A stretch of DNA of 64,000 nt from contig PQWQ01000001.1 of assembly GCA_002943765.1 (NCBI GenBank), positions 3,879,501 to 3,943,500 on the forward strand, in the 5' to 3' direction. Both the position numbers and the translations under genes were made by a program. Below, piece after piece: positions 24,309 to 38,755 of the stretch (the first letter of the stretch is position 1; each line of letters opens with the position of its first letter). The notes below the pieces were generated by a model. It did not search any database. It was given only the letters and a program-made list of their open reading frames with translations, and was not told the DNA's origin. The stretch comes from Psoroptes ovis. Lineage: Eukaryota; Arthropoda; Arachnida; Sarcoptiformes; Psoroptidae.

Positions 24309-25368
24309 TCAATTTTTCGCTCCTCTAATGAATTGATAAATAGAACTAAAATCTTTGATTGCCCAATTTTCATTATTGACCAATGTTCGATAATATTGTG
24401 ATGCTAATGATCCCATTGGTGTTGGTGATTGTGATTGTACCGATATTAATTGTGCAAGATTCAAATCTTTTGCCAATAAATCGGAACGAAATCCACCTTC
24501 ATAGTTATTACTTGATGGCGTTGTTGATGCACCGATTCCAGGTACTGGATTGTAGCTTTCAGTCACCCAACTACGGCCTGAACTGATATTTAGAATATCA
24601 GTCATCAATTTTGGATCTAAACCTAATCTTTGAGCCATATTCAATGTCTCGGCTGTTCCAATCATCGTGATAGACAACATCATATTGTTACATAATTTTG
24701 CAACTGATCCCATACCAGTTGTGCCACAATGTATAACATTCTTACCCATGCATAATAACAAATCTCTAATTTCATCGACAGTTTCTTTTGGACCACCAAC
24801 AATAAATGTCAATGTACCAGCACGAGCAGCTGGTACTGCACCGGTAACTGGTGCATCAACAAATCTTATTCCTTTTGCCGATGCTTCTGATTCGATTTTT
24901 TTCGATGTTTCAGGATCCACTGTACTCGAATCAATTAAAATTGCATTTGGTCGTGCATTAGCAATAATACCATCTGGACCCGTATAAGTTTTGATTACAT
25001 CAGTTGGAAATGGTACCATTGTAAAGATACGATCAGAGTGTTTAGCAACATCAGCAGGACTATCAAGAGATTTTGCACCATTAGCAACTAAATCTTTAAC
25101 AGCATCTTTATTCGTATCATATAAAAATAATTCATGACCATGTTTCTGTAAATGTTTGCACATATTTGAACCCATATTACCGACACCAATGAAACCGACT
25201 TTAGCATTATGTACCGATGTCATGCATAATGTTCGTTTCAGGTTAATCGATTGTCCTGCTATTTAATTGTAATTACAAACAATTAATTAATTGTTGCGTT
25301 AAAATAATATCCAAAAAATACTTACCAGTGGACAATGATTTGAATTTAATCATGGACGATCGAAGCAT
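24309..25368 (-). CDS. HIBADH: 3-hydroxyisobutyrate dehydrogenase, mitochondrial, 330 aa
   Basis: Two exons: 25368-25326 (43 bp, Arg/Lys/Ser-rich leader) and 25258-24309, joined across a 67-bp intron by phase (G|CA gives Ala15). The leader of about 26 residues is basic and lacks acids, which suits a mitochondrial targeting peptide. The NAD-binding Rossmann motif GVGNMG (39-44) follows, then FVDAPVTGAVPAA and the conserved GSVAKLCNN with the catalytic Lys (about 202). Length is close to animal HIBADH (about 335 aa). It oxidises 3-hydroxyisobutyrate to methylmalonate semialdehyde in valine breakdown in the mitochondrial matrix. The gene is tail-to-tail with the LKB1-like gene, with only 166 bp between stop codons. 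An in-frame Met at residue 27 would give a cytosolic form. Confidence 0.93.
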
Positions 25369-28300
25369 TTTTATTGATTTTTTATTTAAATGTTATTGAA
25401 GCAATTTTCTCGCCTTACAAAATTAATAATTCACAGATTTATTTAGCCTCAACTAAATATAAAAAAAAACGTACAAACACAAATACATGCATGCCTGAAA
25501 AAAAAATCAATGCTATCATCATATAGATAGCAACCTAACAACAACAACATCAGCCAACACCACCACCACCACAATCATCGCCATTTTTAAACAACAACAA
25601 CAATAATAATAAGAATATGGAGATGTATTGAAATGAAAAACATGAACAACAACCAAATCATTAAATGTGGCGACACGTACAGCAAAGCAAAGGCAATCAA
25701 ATGAAAAATTGATGATATTTAAAGATATGAAAACTATGAATTGAACATGAATATAAGTATTAAATCGATGAATCGATATCGATTGAAAAATTATCAAATC
25801 AAAATATAAAAAAAAGATAAATCAATATAAATCGATATGAAGATAATTAAAAATTGTCCAAATTATACAATCAATACGATATCAATCAAATATGGATCAA
25901 TATTTAATCAAATTCTCCAATATAATACTTTTACTTTGTACTTTTGCCACAAAATACAATGATTGTCATTGACAATATAAATACAAATATGAAAATCAAT
26001 GTCAAGTGATGATTTTGCTTTATGCAATGCCTCCAGTTTTCTTATTAAACAAATCAATCATCAGAAATCGATAATGAGAAAATAATCAAAACAATTCAAT
26101 TCAATGAATGATATAAGACAAGATAAATGAATGCTTTTGTTTGAATAAAGACATTGTTTGTCTTCGTATTTCGATGATGAAAAATTAAATCGATAAAAAT
26201 TAGTGAGAATCGAAAGTTTTTCACAAAAATTCTCATTAACAAGAAATAGTTAAAGGTAAAATAACAAAAATCAGTGAGAACCAGTGGGAAATCGATTATG
26301 AAGATTCACATGTGTAATTCAAATGAAAATTCAACCAAATTTTGCTGGAAATTCTCCTGAAGAAACACGAAAAAAAAGTGAATCTCATCAATGGTTGGCT
26401 GAACACATAAAGATAAATTTTAAATTTTTTTCGAAAGAATCATCGAAAAATTATCGAAATTCTATTAAATTCACAAAATTCAAAGAAATACAAAAGTCTA
26501 TAATCTTTGCTTTTGGCCAACAACAAATCAAATATGAAACATCTCAATCAAGATTTCAGGCAAAGTTTGGCTAGCTATTCGGCTTCTATTTGGCTATAAA
26601 CATGAACAGAGAGCATCGATATGTTCAATATGTGTTTGCATGTTTGCTGAAATGATGTTATTATCAAATCAAAAAAATCAAAATCAAATAAACGAATCAA
26701 CAAAATGGTGATGGCGATGGGAAAATTGGTAAATTGCCGAACCTCGGCAAATAAAAATGATAATGCAAAATAAATAAATAAATGAATACCTGGAATTTCT
26801 TCGGCCCTTTTAGGAAAGATACACAAAAACAAATTTGAACAAATTTGATCAAAATTCGTAATTTGATTTCGTGTTTCGTGATAATTTTCTTGTCTCTTTC
26901 GCTCGCTCTTTCTCTCGTTTTCTTGTTATCGGAATCTAATTGAATCGACAATGCCAACCAGAATAATGATGAATGAATGAAAATAGCGACGAAAATGAAT
27001 CAAAATCATCAACAAAATTCGCAATAATTTCAATGTTTAAACATCATTATCATCTCCATCGTTGTGTGTTTTACGATTGTGAATTGAAAATATTTCCATT
27101 ATCGAAATCATCAATTTTTTCAATCATTTTTCAAAAAAAAAAATATTTTCCATTTTTGAATTGAACAAATATTGATTCAATACAAACATTTTTACGATTG
27201 ATTTTCACTATTGATTTTATCGTTTATTTTTCATTTTTTTATTGAAATTTGATCAACTGATTGGTTTATTATCGTATTTCAAATACAAAATGCACAAAAA
27301 ATGAAAAATTTAATGCAAAATAAACGTAAAACCGGAACAATTTGAATGTAAAAAACAATTGAAATGTTTGTACATTTTCCATTCATTCATTCATATTCTT
27401 GAATGAATGTATTTTTTTTTGTCTTATTATTATTATCATTATTTACCATTTTATTACCATGATTATTATCATTTTTTCAAGAATCATTTTCGTTATATTT
27501 ATTAGGTTTAATGCACTATATCTTCTCTGAATCATACACAAATTAATATCAATATTCATTTGTTTTATTATGGCGGAAATTTTTTCTATTTTTTTTCGCA
27601 AAAACTAAAAAATTTAGGACAAAAACCAAAAAAAATGTTATCATAATGTGATAATAATAATAATAACAATAATAATGAAAATGATAATGATAATAAAACT
27701 AAATTACACTCATAAATTCATTCAAATGAAATGTCGAGAAATCCAAAACACCCAAAAAAAAATTTGGGAAAAATGGGACAAATTGGAGCTCAGGTTATTG
27801 TCATTTTATCTTATTCGACAATCAAGAATAATGAATAGCAGGTTTATTTATATCCAAATTTTGGCTTTTTGACATTAATCAATTTGAACAAATTGATCAC
27901 ACAAACGCCGTAACAATAGGAAGATCATCGAACGATTCATCCTTATGTACGATCATTATTGCTTTTGATAAGTTTGGCGGCAAAATTTTTCAAAACTTCT
28001 AAATTCAAATGAAAATTACAAAAATTATCGCATGCAAATAGCGGAGAAAACAATCGGAAAATTGAAATTTGAAAATTTCAATTTAAAATTTTTCGTAATT
28101 CAACTTTCAATTGTTTTCCACTTTTTTTCTTGGCTAAAATGTGTCATGTGAATTTTTACATTTTCACATTTAAATCATAATGATGAATTCAATGGTCAAT
28201 TAAACATGGAAATAAAAGGGAAAAAGCAAAAATAGAAAAAAACAGAAATTCATGGACACAATTTCACTTTCAATTTCATTTCATTCTTTTATTATTTCAA

Positions 28301-30204
28301 TGGTAAATGAATATCATCAACGAAATTGATTTATTTTGCCATTCTTACTGGTTAACGAATTAGTGAAATAAACTTTTTTATTTTGAAACATTCATCCAAA
28401 CTCAATTCAATTCAATTCGTGATGATTGAATTATATTCGTTTTGGTTTAAAGGATCTATAGGGTAAATTACCACTAATTCTCATATTTCATATTTTTAAA
28501 GAATCTTCCATTCATTATGGTCACGAAAATAAATCAAATGAATGAAAGAATGAATTCAATAATCCTTTGGTCACTCGACCACCGGGCTGCTTATCACCAT
28601 TCTATTCCTTGCAAATAAAAGCTGATCATGATCCGTAGCAAACATTTCAACCAATTTCCATTGACGACGCTTGATCGGCACTTGACGACAATGTAAATTT
28701 GATTATGAAAACAATACAATAAACATAATAATAGACATGTAATATAAAGAAAGAGAAAATATTATTATAAATTATTCAATTTAAAATCAAGGTAAAATAA
28801 ATTAAATCAAATATAATAATAAATAAATGAATGAATGAAGAAAAATGAAATTCAATTCTTTGTTTTCCAGTTTCATATTTTTCTTTAGAAATGAAAATAT
28901 TGCACAGCAATTCAATATCATCGACAGCACCAAAAAAATAAAGAAATATTAGCCATTGTTCGGACTGAACGATTCAACTGATGCTGCTGATGATCATCAT
29001 CGAAGGTAAATAATGGGAATATTTTTGGTAATATTCACATCGAAAATCGTGATTTTGTTCGTTTTCGTTTGAATTAAAGATGTAATGAATTGCACTTACG
29101 TTCATCTTCATTCACTTTCATTTCATTTCAGGGGAGAAATCCATTCTCCATAGAAAATTGAAGATTCGCTACCTCTCAGTGTTTGGTGTTGGTTGTTCTC
29201 CGAAGATTTTGTCGTTCAATTTTTCATTCAATTGTTAATTTTCTGGTTATGAACAATTGGAAAAATTGAAAGAAAAATATGAACAAAATAAATGATCAAA
29301 ATGCACCTGGCAAATGAATGATTGGTGAAGATAATGGCCATAGAAACAAAATGTTTCATTTCGAAACTCAATCATTTCTTCAAAGTTTGTACATTTTTAT
29401 CATTTTCTAGGATTAATTATTCGTTTGCCAATTAATATTGTTCAAATATTCTCATCATGAATTTTGTAATATCCAATCTATCAAATGGCTCTTGAATCTG
29501 AAACATTCTGCTTTGCCTATTCTGCAGAATTGCCGAATGACAATTGTTTCAAATGGGTGCAATTATCAAAAACATATTTCCATAATCTTTAGGGAAATGA
29601 TCGAATTGATTGAATTAACGATAATCGAATAATCGTAATTAATCAAAAATGTACGAAAAATATCAATTGAAAAACCTTGACATTCATCAAGTTTAATAGG
29701 TGTGCGAATGCGTGTGTGTGTAGGAAGTATTTTGAATACAAAAAAAAATTGATGAATTGTTTTAGAGCGATAATTGCCTGATATTATTGATGTGATAATC
29801 AATAATAAATCATATATGGTCGATTCCTTGTTTTTCATTGAACTCTGACAGTTTCTATGTATTCTTTACCAGTCAGAAGACATCACAGAAGTTCAATTGC
29901 TTTCATCTTTTTTGGGCCAAAAATAATTTTTAAACATTTTCATATGAATTAATCCTTTATTTAATCCCCTTGTGTATCATGTCATTGTCTATATTTTCTC
30001 AATTTTAAACAAAGGTTAAAAGATTAAAAAATATGTAGAAACTTTGACTTTAACTTCAATTTCAACAAATCAACAATTGCAATTTTGCAAAAATTGAACG
30101 CGACAAAAATTTGAATAAAATTTTAAACTTGAATTAAAATTATGATAAAAAACAATAAGATGCACTCGACAGGCGCACATCAAGCACCATCATTATCATT
30201 GTCT

Positions 30205-30233
30205 CTCAATGTAATGATGCCGATTACATTGAG
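30205..30233. repeat. Perfect 11-bp stem-loop
   Basis: CTCAATGTAAT, a 7-base loop GATGCCG, then ATTACATTGAG. The stem is perfect for 11 pairs and pairing stops there. It is too short for a typical microRNA precursor. Confidence 0.6.
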
Positions 30234-32089
30234 TTGTAAGATATAAATAATTTTTTCATCAAAATTTGAACTCGAAAAAAAATGAGTTTGAAATTTAAAT
30301 TTGAATTTTCGAAATGAATCAAATCATTAGACGAACAATCAAATTAATCAAAATTGTCAATTGTTTTCAAATTTTTTTTATTTTATTTCATTTTTTTTTT
30401 CAACACAAATTTTGACAAATTCGTGTTTTGAATAATTTATATCATTTCACCTTTTTACCATTTTAAATTTTGTAGAAAATTTGTTCGGCGAAAAAAATTG
30501 TAACAAATGTCATTTCAATGATAGACATGTTTGAATATTTCCATATTTGTAATATTTTAATTATAAATGAAATAATAAATGATAATTCAAAAATTAATAC
30601 ATAAAAACATCAATTCATCATGCACTTGTTTTATACTAAAGCCATTCAACACTTTGATGTCTAATTTTTCCTTGTTTTTTGTCATATCATCATTCACTGA
30701 TGATTGAAATATGACTTTCACCTGCAAAATTTATTGGAAAAATTGTAGCGTGTTCTCACGTTGAACGAAACGAATTCACATTGGATTCACATGATGATAA
30801 TGAAAAATTGGAAAACCCGTTTGCTTGTATTTGTTCTAGCTGTCTGTGTTTGCTTAGTTGTGACTTTCTGTTGGCTGTGTTTGTCTACATTACCTACCTG
30901 CCTGCCGATGAAGCAATGATGTGTATGCACTTGACTATGTGCTGCTGTTGTTCATCAATTCATTCATTGAAAATTTTTTCAAGGATTCAAATCATCCGAT
31001 TTTCATGATTATCGTTCATCATGGTTTATTCACCATTTTGAAATTATGGTAATTATGATATTTTCAATCAAATGATTGCATTATTATCAAAAAAAAAGAG
31101 GTAAGTCGACGATTCCGCCATCATCACATGTGTTTTTTTTATTCAAAAGTAGACAAATAATCATTTGCCAATGTGTGATGATGATCATAAATAAATCAAA
31201 TGACAATTGTTATTACCAAAAATACTCATGTTTAAATTGTTGCAACATTTTTTTTTCGTGATTCTGTGTAAGCAACTACTGTTGATTTGTTTATTTATAT
31301 CCAAGAATATTTGTTGTTTATTTTTTATTCAAAGAATTATAAATACGATTCTTAAACAAGAATCGCAGCCAAAAAACTAAGAACAATGATTTATTATCAT
31401 TCTTCAGCAAGAAAAATGATAATAATCAATGTAATCAAAGGATAATAAATAGAAAACATTATAAATGATTTAATTATGTCTACGATTATAATCAGGGACG
31501 AATGTCTTGTTTTGAATGTCTCTTTGTTTTGAATTTTTTCGAAATTTGTCATCAATTTGTTATATGTCAAGCTACACAGTCTTTGTTGGCGAAGAAATTT
31601 AATTTAAAATGAAATTTTAAAGTTTAAACCCAAATTAATGAGTAATTTGTGGTTAAAGTCAACAAAATAAAAAACGAAATCGACTTTCGTTCAGAAGAAA
31701 ATGAAAATTAAAAATTTTCGATAATTTCATCTATTTTTGACTCTGACTAATTGAAAATTACACAAATTAATGTATCTAAGTATCGAAATCAATTTTTCCA
31801 TAAATTTCCATTAATTGTTTCAAGTCAAATTACATCTCAAGACGATAATAGAAATGAAATGATCTTTTTCTTATTTAATCCATTTGTTAATTGAAAATTT
31901 GAAAAAAAATGGAAAAATAAATTCATAAAATTTCCATTTAATTAAACATATTCATTAATTTTCCATTTAAATAACGAATTCATCCTCATTGAATATCTAG
32001 ATACGTATTTTATATTCAAATATAAATTCATTGACATTCAATTGAAAACATTCGTTTGATGATGAATGTAATTGAATTGAATGAAAGAA

Positions 32090-32111
32090 AGAGAGAGAGA
32101 GAGAGAGAGAG
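32090..32111. repeat. GA dinucleotide microsatellite
   Basis: About eleven uninterrupted GA units, preceded by GAAAGAAA. A shorter AG run lies at 42601-42616. Confidence 0.9.
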
Positions 32112-35100
32112 GATTAACCTAAATTCTTTAATTTATTTCTTCTCTAATTGAATGGAAAAATTATATTTAAAATATTCATTCATCCATTCATTCATCTATT
32201 AGCGATTAACATGCGTTAAAACATGGTAAAATTAATTCATCAACCTCATGGTCTATTTTTCAATTTGGCAACGGATGAATTTCACAATTAATATGTATTA
32301 ATTTCAATGAATAAAAATTCTTGAAATCAATCAAGAAAAATTGAATTAAATTTCAAATCTAAAATTAAAGAATAATAAATCCATTGATTCGTTGATTCAA
32401 TCAATCATTCATCCCCCAAAAAATCCCTAATCTACGAATATCTTTGCGTATTAAAAATAATCATTTGCGTATTCAATCGATTATTGCGATTTAGGTTTTA
32501 ACCGCCTGAAGCGATCATAGTACCGGCGGGTGTACAATCATCAGTGTGAATGAATTATCAAGGTTTTCATTAGCATCACATAGCATCAATTCATGCTGAG
32601 GAAATTGATGAAAATTGAAAGTTGATTCAACCAACCTGAACAGAGCAAACGGCGCAATTTCAAAATTTTTAAATCATGTTCATTATATAAATGATACAAC
32701 ACGCACGCTTGATCATCTCGTCAGTCAGTGAAATACATGCGTATTTATAAATGTGAATTTTGCTTATTTATTTTTGAATGAAAAAATATTCTAAAAATGC
32801 ATATTTTTTCATGTTGAAAATGTGCTTCTGATTTATTCATTTATTCATTCATTCATTTATTTGTTTGTTTACTTCAATATTTACTTCGTTTATTGCTTTG
32901 TATCGTTGTTTCGCTGTTGTTTATTGTCTATTTATTCATCATTATCATTGAAATTCATTGAATTGAATTCAATGTATTCAAATGTCTGCTACCGTGTGTT
33001 TGTTTGCTGTTTATTCGTTTGTTGAGGGGAAAAAAGAATGAAAAAAAGTTGAATAAAATTCAAAAAATAAAATTTTGCATTTAAAGAAAATGTTTCAATG
33101 AATGAATATGAATTGAATGAATGAATGAATGTACATAGCCTTACTGCTTTTTCAGAGTCTTAAAACATTTTTAAATTTCAAATTATTTAAAAAAACAAAA
33201 CAAGAAACAAAGATATTCTTATTACAACATCATCGACAACAACAGCAGCATCAGCAACAACAACAACAACTAATCGTTTTTGTGTGCAAATAAAAAATCG
33301 TTTACTCTTAGACTTACTTAGACTGGAATTAAAATTCAAATTTGTTTTGAAATTCCGAGAAAAAACAAGATATTCATTCATTGAATTTCAAGAAAATAAA
33401 AGCAATTCCAATTTCATCCAAAATTTTAAATTCAAATCATGATTAAATTCTATTGAAATTCAAAAAAAAATGTGAATTATCGTTCGGTTGGTATGTGCCC
33501 GATGAACGAAACAGCAAGAATCAATCGATTAAATATTCAACAACAATTTGAATAAAATTAAAATTATCGAAAACAAAACAGCAATTATAATTCAATCATC
33601 TGATGAATTATTTCTGTGTTTACTTTGAATCATTGTTTGGAACAATTATCATAGTTGAAACTTTTCAAAAATCAATCAACCGATTAATGATTATTATCAT
33701 TATTTGCTTTTTCCGTAGAATCGATTAAAATCTGTTTTATTTATTTGTTTCCAATTCTGAATTTCATTTTGATCATTTCGGAAATTTAAATTTGAAAAAT
33801 AATCGCAAAAAATGAAATAAAATAGCAATAAATTCAATGCAAAATATGCCCGAAAGACCTCGAAAATGATTTTTTTAAAAATGTACATTTATTTGATTGT
33901 ACTGAATTTGATTAATCACCAAAATACACCAGTGAAGATTATTCAAAGATAAATGTTTGACATTTTATTGTTTTAAAATTTTAAAAATTTTGTTTATTTT
34001 TTAAATTTTAATTCAAATTTTGAATTTTGAATTCAAAAAGAATTTTAATCAACGAAAATTAATTGCATTTAATCACAAAAACAAACAAAACATCAGCAAC
34101 AATCATCGTCGTTGAACATGTGAAAATCCTCCTTTGAATTATAAATTTTTGAAAACAAATGGTAAGTATTTTAATGAATGAACAAAGAATAATTCTAAAC
34201 AGAATAATAGAAACGCATGGCAATGCATAGAATCGCATTTACATAGAAATGCATGAGAAAATTCTCGATTCTTGATTATGATGAATTGATTTCGTAAGAA
34301 TTATCTTTGCAAATTATGATTGCGTCAGTCTTATTTCAGTGCGGTCTGTGGCCTAACGGAATCATGGTTCGTACGCATATTGTCCTACGCCTTACGGTCC
34401 TACGTATTCATTAGTTTTGTCAATTCCAAATTTCAAACTTTTGAAACCTTTTGAAAGCAACCAATCGATCGTACCTGGAATGATCTGGTTGAAACTCGAA
34501 TCACACTCGGGTCCGGTCAAATTTTCGTCTCGAAAAAGCTTTGAAATATCGTTGATTGAAGTGGTTAGTTCTATTGTTTTCGTTAATTCTTTGTTCCTTC
34601 GTGTTTTTGACTATTGTTTTGCATTAATTTATTGCTTATCAATTTCTTTTCCAAGAATTAAATTCATATATTCGTAATTCATATGCCAACATATATAAAT
34701 ATGAACACGCATATGATAGCAATATTTACGTTTAATCAAGAATCGTCTTTTATCAAAGTAGTAAATTGTGCATGTGCATTCTTTTCGGATCATTCATTCA
34801 TTCGTTAATTTCGTTTCTACGAAGAATGCATTTTATATATTATGATTCAATGTTACGTTTATAGTTATTATTATTTTACATCTTATACACATTTATATAT
34901 ACTGAATATAAAAGATTCTTTTAAAAAAAGAATATTCATAAATGTACACCAATGAATATTCTCTTTGATAAAATGAATTCTATTCATTCTATTTGATTTT
35001 TTTTTTTTTTTGATTAATGAAAAATGTACGAATGGAAATGAAAAACATATTCTTTTTCGTGATCACATTCATTCATCTAACACCATACATTATTATCATC

Positions 35101-38100
35101 ATCAATATTTTCCACAATTATTCAAAAACACATATTCCGAATTGATTCTATTCCTTGAAACCATTCACACAAATAAATTATTATTCCAAGATTCGTCGCG
35201 CAAAGAATTTTGCCAAAATGTTGGATCAATTATTTATATAGAAAGCTCTGGATTCATTTTTTTTATTGCGTCCAAGAATTTTCGGCTACCACCGATATAT
35301 TATTATTGTCATTGAAATATAATAAATAATGATAATGGAAAAATGAATGGAAAATAAATGAATGAAAACAAATGAAACACATTTGACGACGAACGACAAC
35401 AACAAACAAACATTGATATAATGCAACAAGAACAGCTAACGACAACAACAACCAAGAACAACAATAACGAATAATCTTGAATTTTTTGTGGCCACCAACA
35501 ATTATAATTATTATTATCTATTATTTTCATTATCATTGAACAAACCATTATCAATGATAATAATGATGATTACAATGATAATGATTTTTTCTTGTTGACA
35601 AAATTAAGAATTGAAATTGATAATGAATAAATGAAACGAATGAAATGATAATGAATGAATGAATGAATGAATTATATGTTTCACCAAAAAAAGAAAGAAA
35701 CAAATGAAAAGTTTTCCATTTCGATTCCGTTATTTATTTGATGGTTTTTTTAGTCTTTTTTCAAGTGTCTTGTTCAACGAATCAATTAATTTTTTTTTCT
35801 TAAATGAAATTCACCATTATCTCAATAAGTTTTCAAGAATCATTGAAATTTCGAACAATTTTCTGTTTTGTATTTCTCTTTGGTCATCGAATGACAATTT
35901 TCAATGTTTTTTCTCTCGATTTCTTTGTTTGACATTCAATACTTCGTTTCATTATCATAACGGCCGATTGATGACTGCGAATAATGGTGAGTATATGAAT
36001 TCACTATTTGTTTAATTCAAATTTAATTTTTTGTTTAATTGTTTAATTTACTGCTTTGATCAATTTTGTGATGATTTGTTTTTCTAATTTGTTTTGGTGA
36101 AAGAATTGCATCGAAGTTCATTTCGTACGATTGCACTAATTTGTTATTTTGTTGTTTATTCATTCATTTGAAAAAACTCATTAATCAATCAATCCATTGA
36201 TTGATTGATTATTCGATTAATTTCGATTTTGAAAAATGATAATTTTCAATGATAAATTATCATTATTTTTCTGAAATCAATTTACCGAAAACCAATATTT
36301 GATGTCGTCACAAACATATACACACAATATGTTTCAATAGATTGATATTCAATACATTTACACTGAAATCAAACCATTTTAATAATAAAATATTTATCAG
36401 GAAATATTTGTATGAGAAATTTCATACATTTCATATTTCCAATATTTATCCTGATAGATAATTGAATTGATAATTGTCTATATATGTGTACTGATATATG
36501 TTCGTCATCTTCTCGTTGTTCTTCTGAGTCTTTGTTTTTGACATCAATTTGTAACGAATAATGTTAAAGCATTGATTTTTGTAAATTGATAAGAAATTTC
36601 TTTGAATTTCTTAAATTTCACTTCTTGAAAAAGAAATGAAATTTGCAATCAAATCGTTTGTCTTTTCATTAAGAAACCAATTTAGAAAAATTCAATTCAG
36701 GAATTCAATCAATCGATTCGATTCAGTTTGAAACTGAAAATGGACATAACCGATTTATATATGTATTTATTTCTGTCTCACTCTTTCACCAAATATCATC
36801 GATGATTACCAAAAAGATAATTTAATCTAATTTTAATCAATTGATTACAATCGATTGATTTATATTAATCATTGATTAATCAAAAATGATAATTTAAAAA
36901 AAAAATAAATAAATAAACAAATAGTTTGTGATTTGTGAAATGTGTGTGTGTAAATTGAAATTGTAGATTTGAAAAAACAAAACAAAAAATCAAAAATCAC
37001 ATTTTCACATGTTCAATCCAAAACAAAACAAAAAATTAAAAGATTTGAAAATTAATAGATTTTAACCCTTTCATTACCAAAAAGAAAAAAGTTTTTTTCA
37101 GAGGAAAAATTGTAACAAAGTTTTTTTGTTGTTTCGATCAAAAGTTCTCCATTTAAAATAATCGATACATTTTGCATAATTGACATCCTACACGTTTGTT
37201 TGAATCAATTGTTTTGTGATCAAATCAAATGATACATTTTTTCACAATGATCAACTCCAACATTTTAAATTTTTCATTGATTTTAATTATTTACATGTGT
37301 GTGGGTTGGGTAAGTGCATGTTTATTATTTGAAAAATACTTGTAAACAACCAAACAATAACAACAACAATAAACAACTGATCGTATCGATCAATCGATCG
37401 ATTAATTGATTGACAGTTTGATTGATGCAATTTACTTCCATTATTTTCATTCATTGATTATTCAAAAATTTATAAATGATCAACATTTACAAATGTTCGT
37501 TATAATTGAACGAAATAAATGAATACCATCAACTATTGCAGCAATGAATACATGTGGCTTTTACAAATGAAAAAAAAAATTGAAAATCGATCAAAATAAA
37601 GTTGAAAAACCATTTTACATTTTGATGTATGTATCTATATGAGTCTATGTGAGTGTATGTGACAGTTTACTATCAATTGTGTATTCATTTGTCATTTGTA
37701 AATTGACAATTTTCTTGTTTTATTTTATTTTATTTTCAAAACTAATTCTTCAATTCTTTTGAATTTTCGCTGTTCGTTTTTGGCATTGTCATTTGTTTTC
37801 CTATTGTTTTCAATAATTGATTGAATTCAATTCACTTTCTGGTTCATCTTCAGCTTCTTCTCCATTCATTCAATGAATGAATATTCATTTGTTTGTGATG
37901 ACTAAATGAATGTTTTAAACATGCAAAAAACCAGAACAAATGATCGAGTTTGATTCATATGAATATTTAGTGTTTTGCCAAATACAATCAGAATCAAAAT
38001 TGATTGATTTCAATTGTTCAATTTTTAAAACATGCAAACAAAATAAAGACATTTTGAATTTGTGCATTTTGATGTCACACTGAAAATTTTGAGAATTTCA

Positions 38101-38755
38101 AATTTTTCCATTAATTTTGATTTTTTTTGTTTTGATATCAATCATCTGAATAGATATGAATAGATAATAATTGGCAACATCTTCATCACTGAGATCATCA
38201 ATAATTTCCTTTATTTTTGGTTTGGTTTGAAAATAATCTAAGAAAATCAATCAAAACATACCATAGAAAAATTTCCATCACCGAAAATAAGCGTAAAGAA
38301 TCATCCGACACGATTTCATCAATCATTTGAGCTTCATACGATTATTATCATTTGTTAATCACATGAATTGTAAAGACGTGTATATGCCTCAAAGACTACT
38401 GATCAATATCATCCATTATCATCCGTTTATATACTTTTATAATCACGCCATTCGTAAATCATTCATTAATCTTGATAATGATTTTTGAAAATCAAATAAA
38501 TATGTTGAAATTTTATTCGAAAAAAATGAATGAATAAATAAATTAATGAATGAAATAAATCCATTTCGGAAAAAAACCAATCATTCATAACAAAATTAAA
38601 TACCGATACATGTTTTATTTTTGAATTTTTTTACTGTAGTAAAAACCCGTTGATATCAACATTAGCATTCATTTCATTTGGTAAATTATCAATCACGAAG
38701 TGATAAAACCGAAGATAATATTGAATCACAAAAATAGAAAGAAAAGTCGAAAAAA

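Larger units (their letters stand above)
25369..38755. other. Gene-poor region of 13.4 kb
   Basis: AT-rich and dominated by short tandem and mirror repeats (ATGAATGAATGA, GATTGATTGATT). No open frame passes as a gene. Higher-GC islands that stand out are at 28575-28690, 30760-30930, 32490-32540 and 34340-34580. A strong donor-like GTGAGT at 35987 follows a tiny ATG-led frame (35971-35986), and a strong acceptor TTTTTACTGTAG ends at 38639 just before the 38756 gene, so part of this desert may be a 5'-UTR intron of that gene. A (GA)n microsatellite sits at 32090-32111 and a stem-loop at 30205-30233. Confidence 0.55.

Noticed and set aside
32490..32540. GC-rich CCGCC/GGCGG island as an exon
   Set aside because: Frames on both strands are shorter than 20 codons and no splice site fits; probably a small foldback.
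34340..34410. tRNA gene
   Set aside because: A-box and B-box-like motifs are only about 15 bases apart and no cloverleaf can be drawn; at most a tRNA-derived relic.
35704..36015. Open frame of 103 codons, Phe/Ser-rich
   Set aside because: Composition fits AT-rich noise. Only the strong donor near its end (35987) is kept as an observation.
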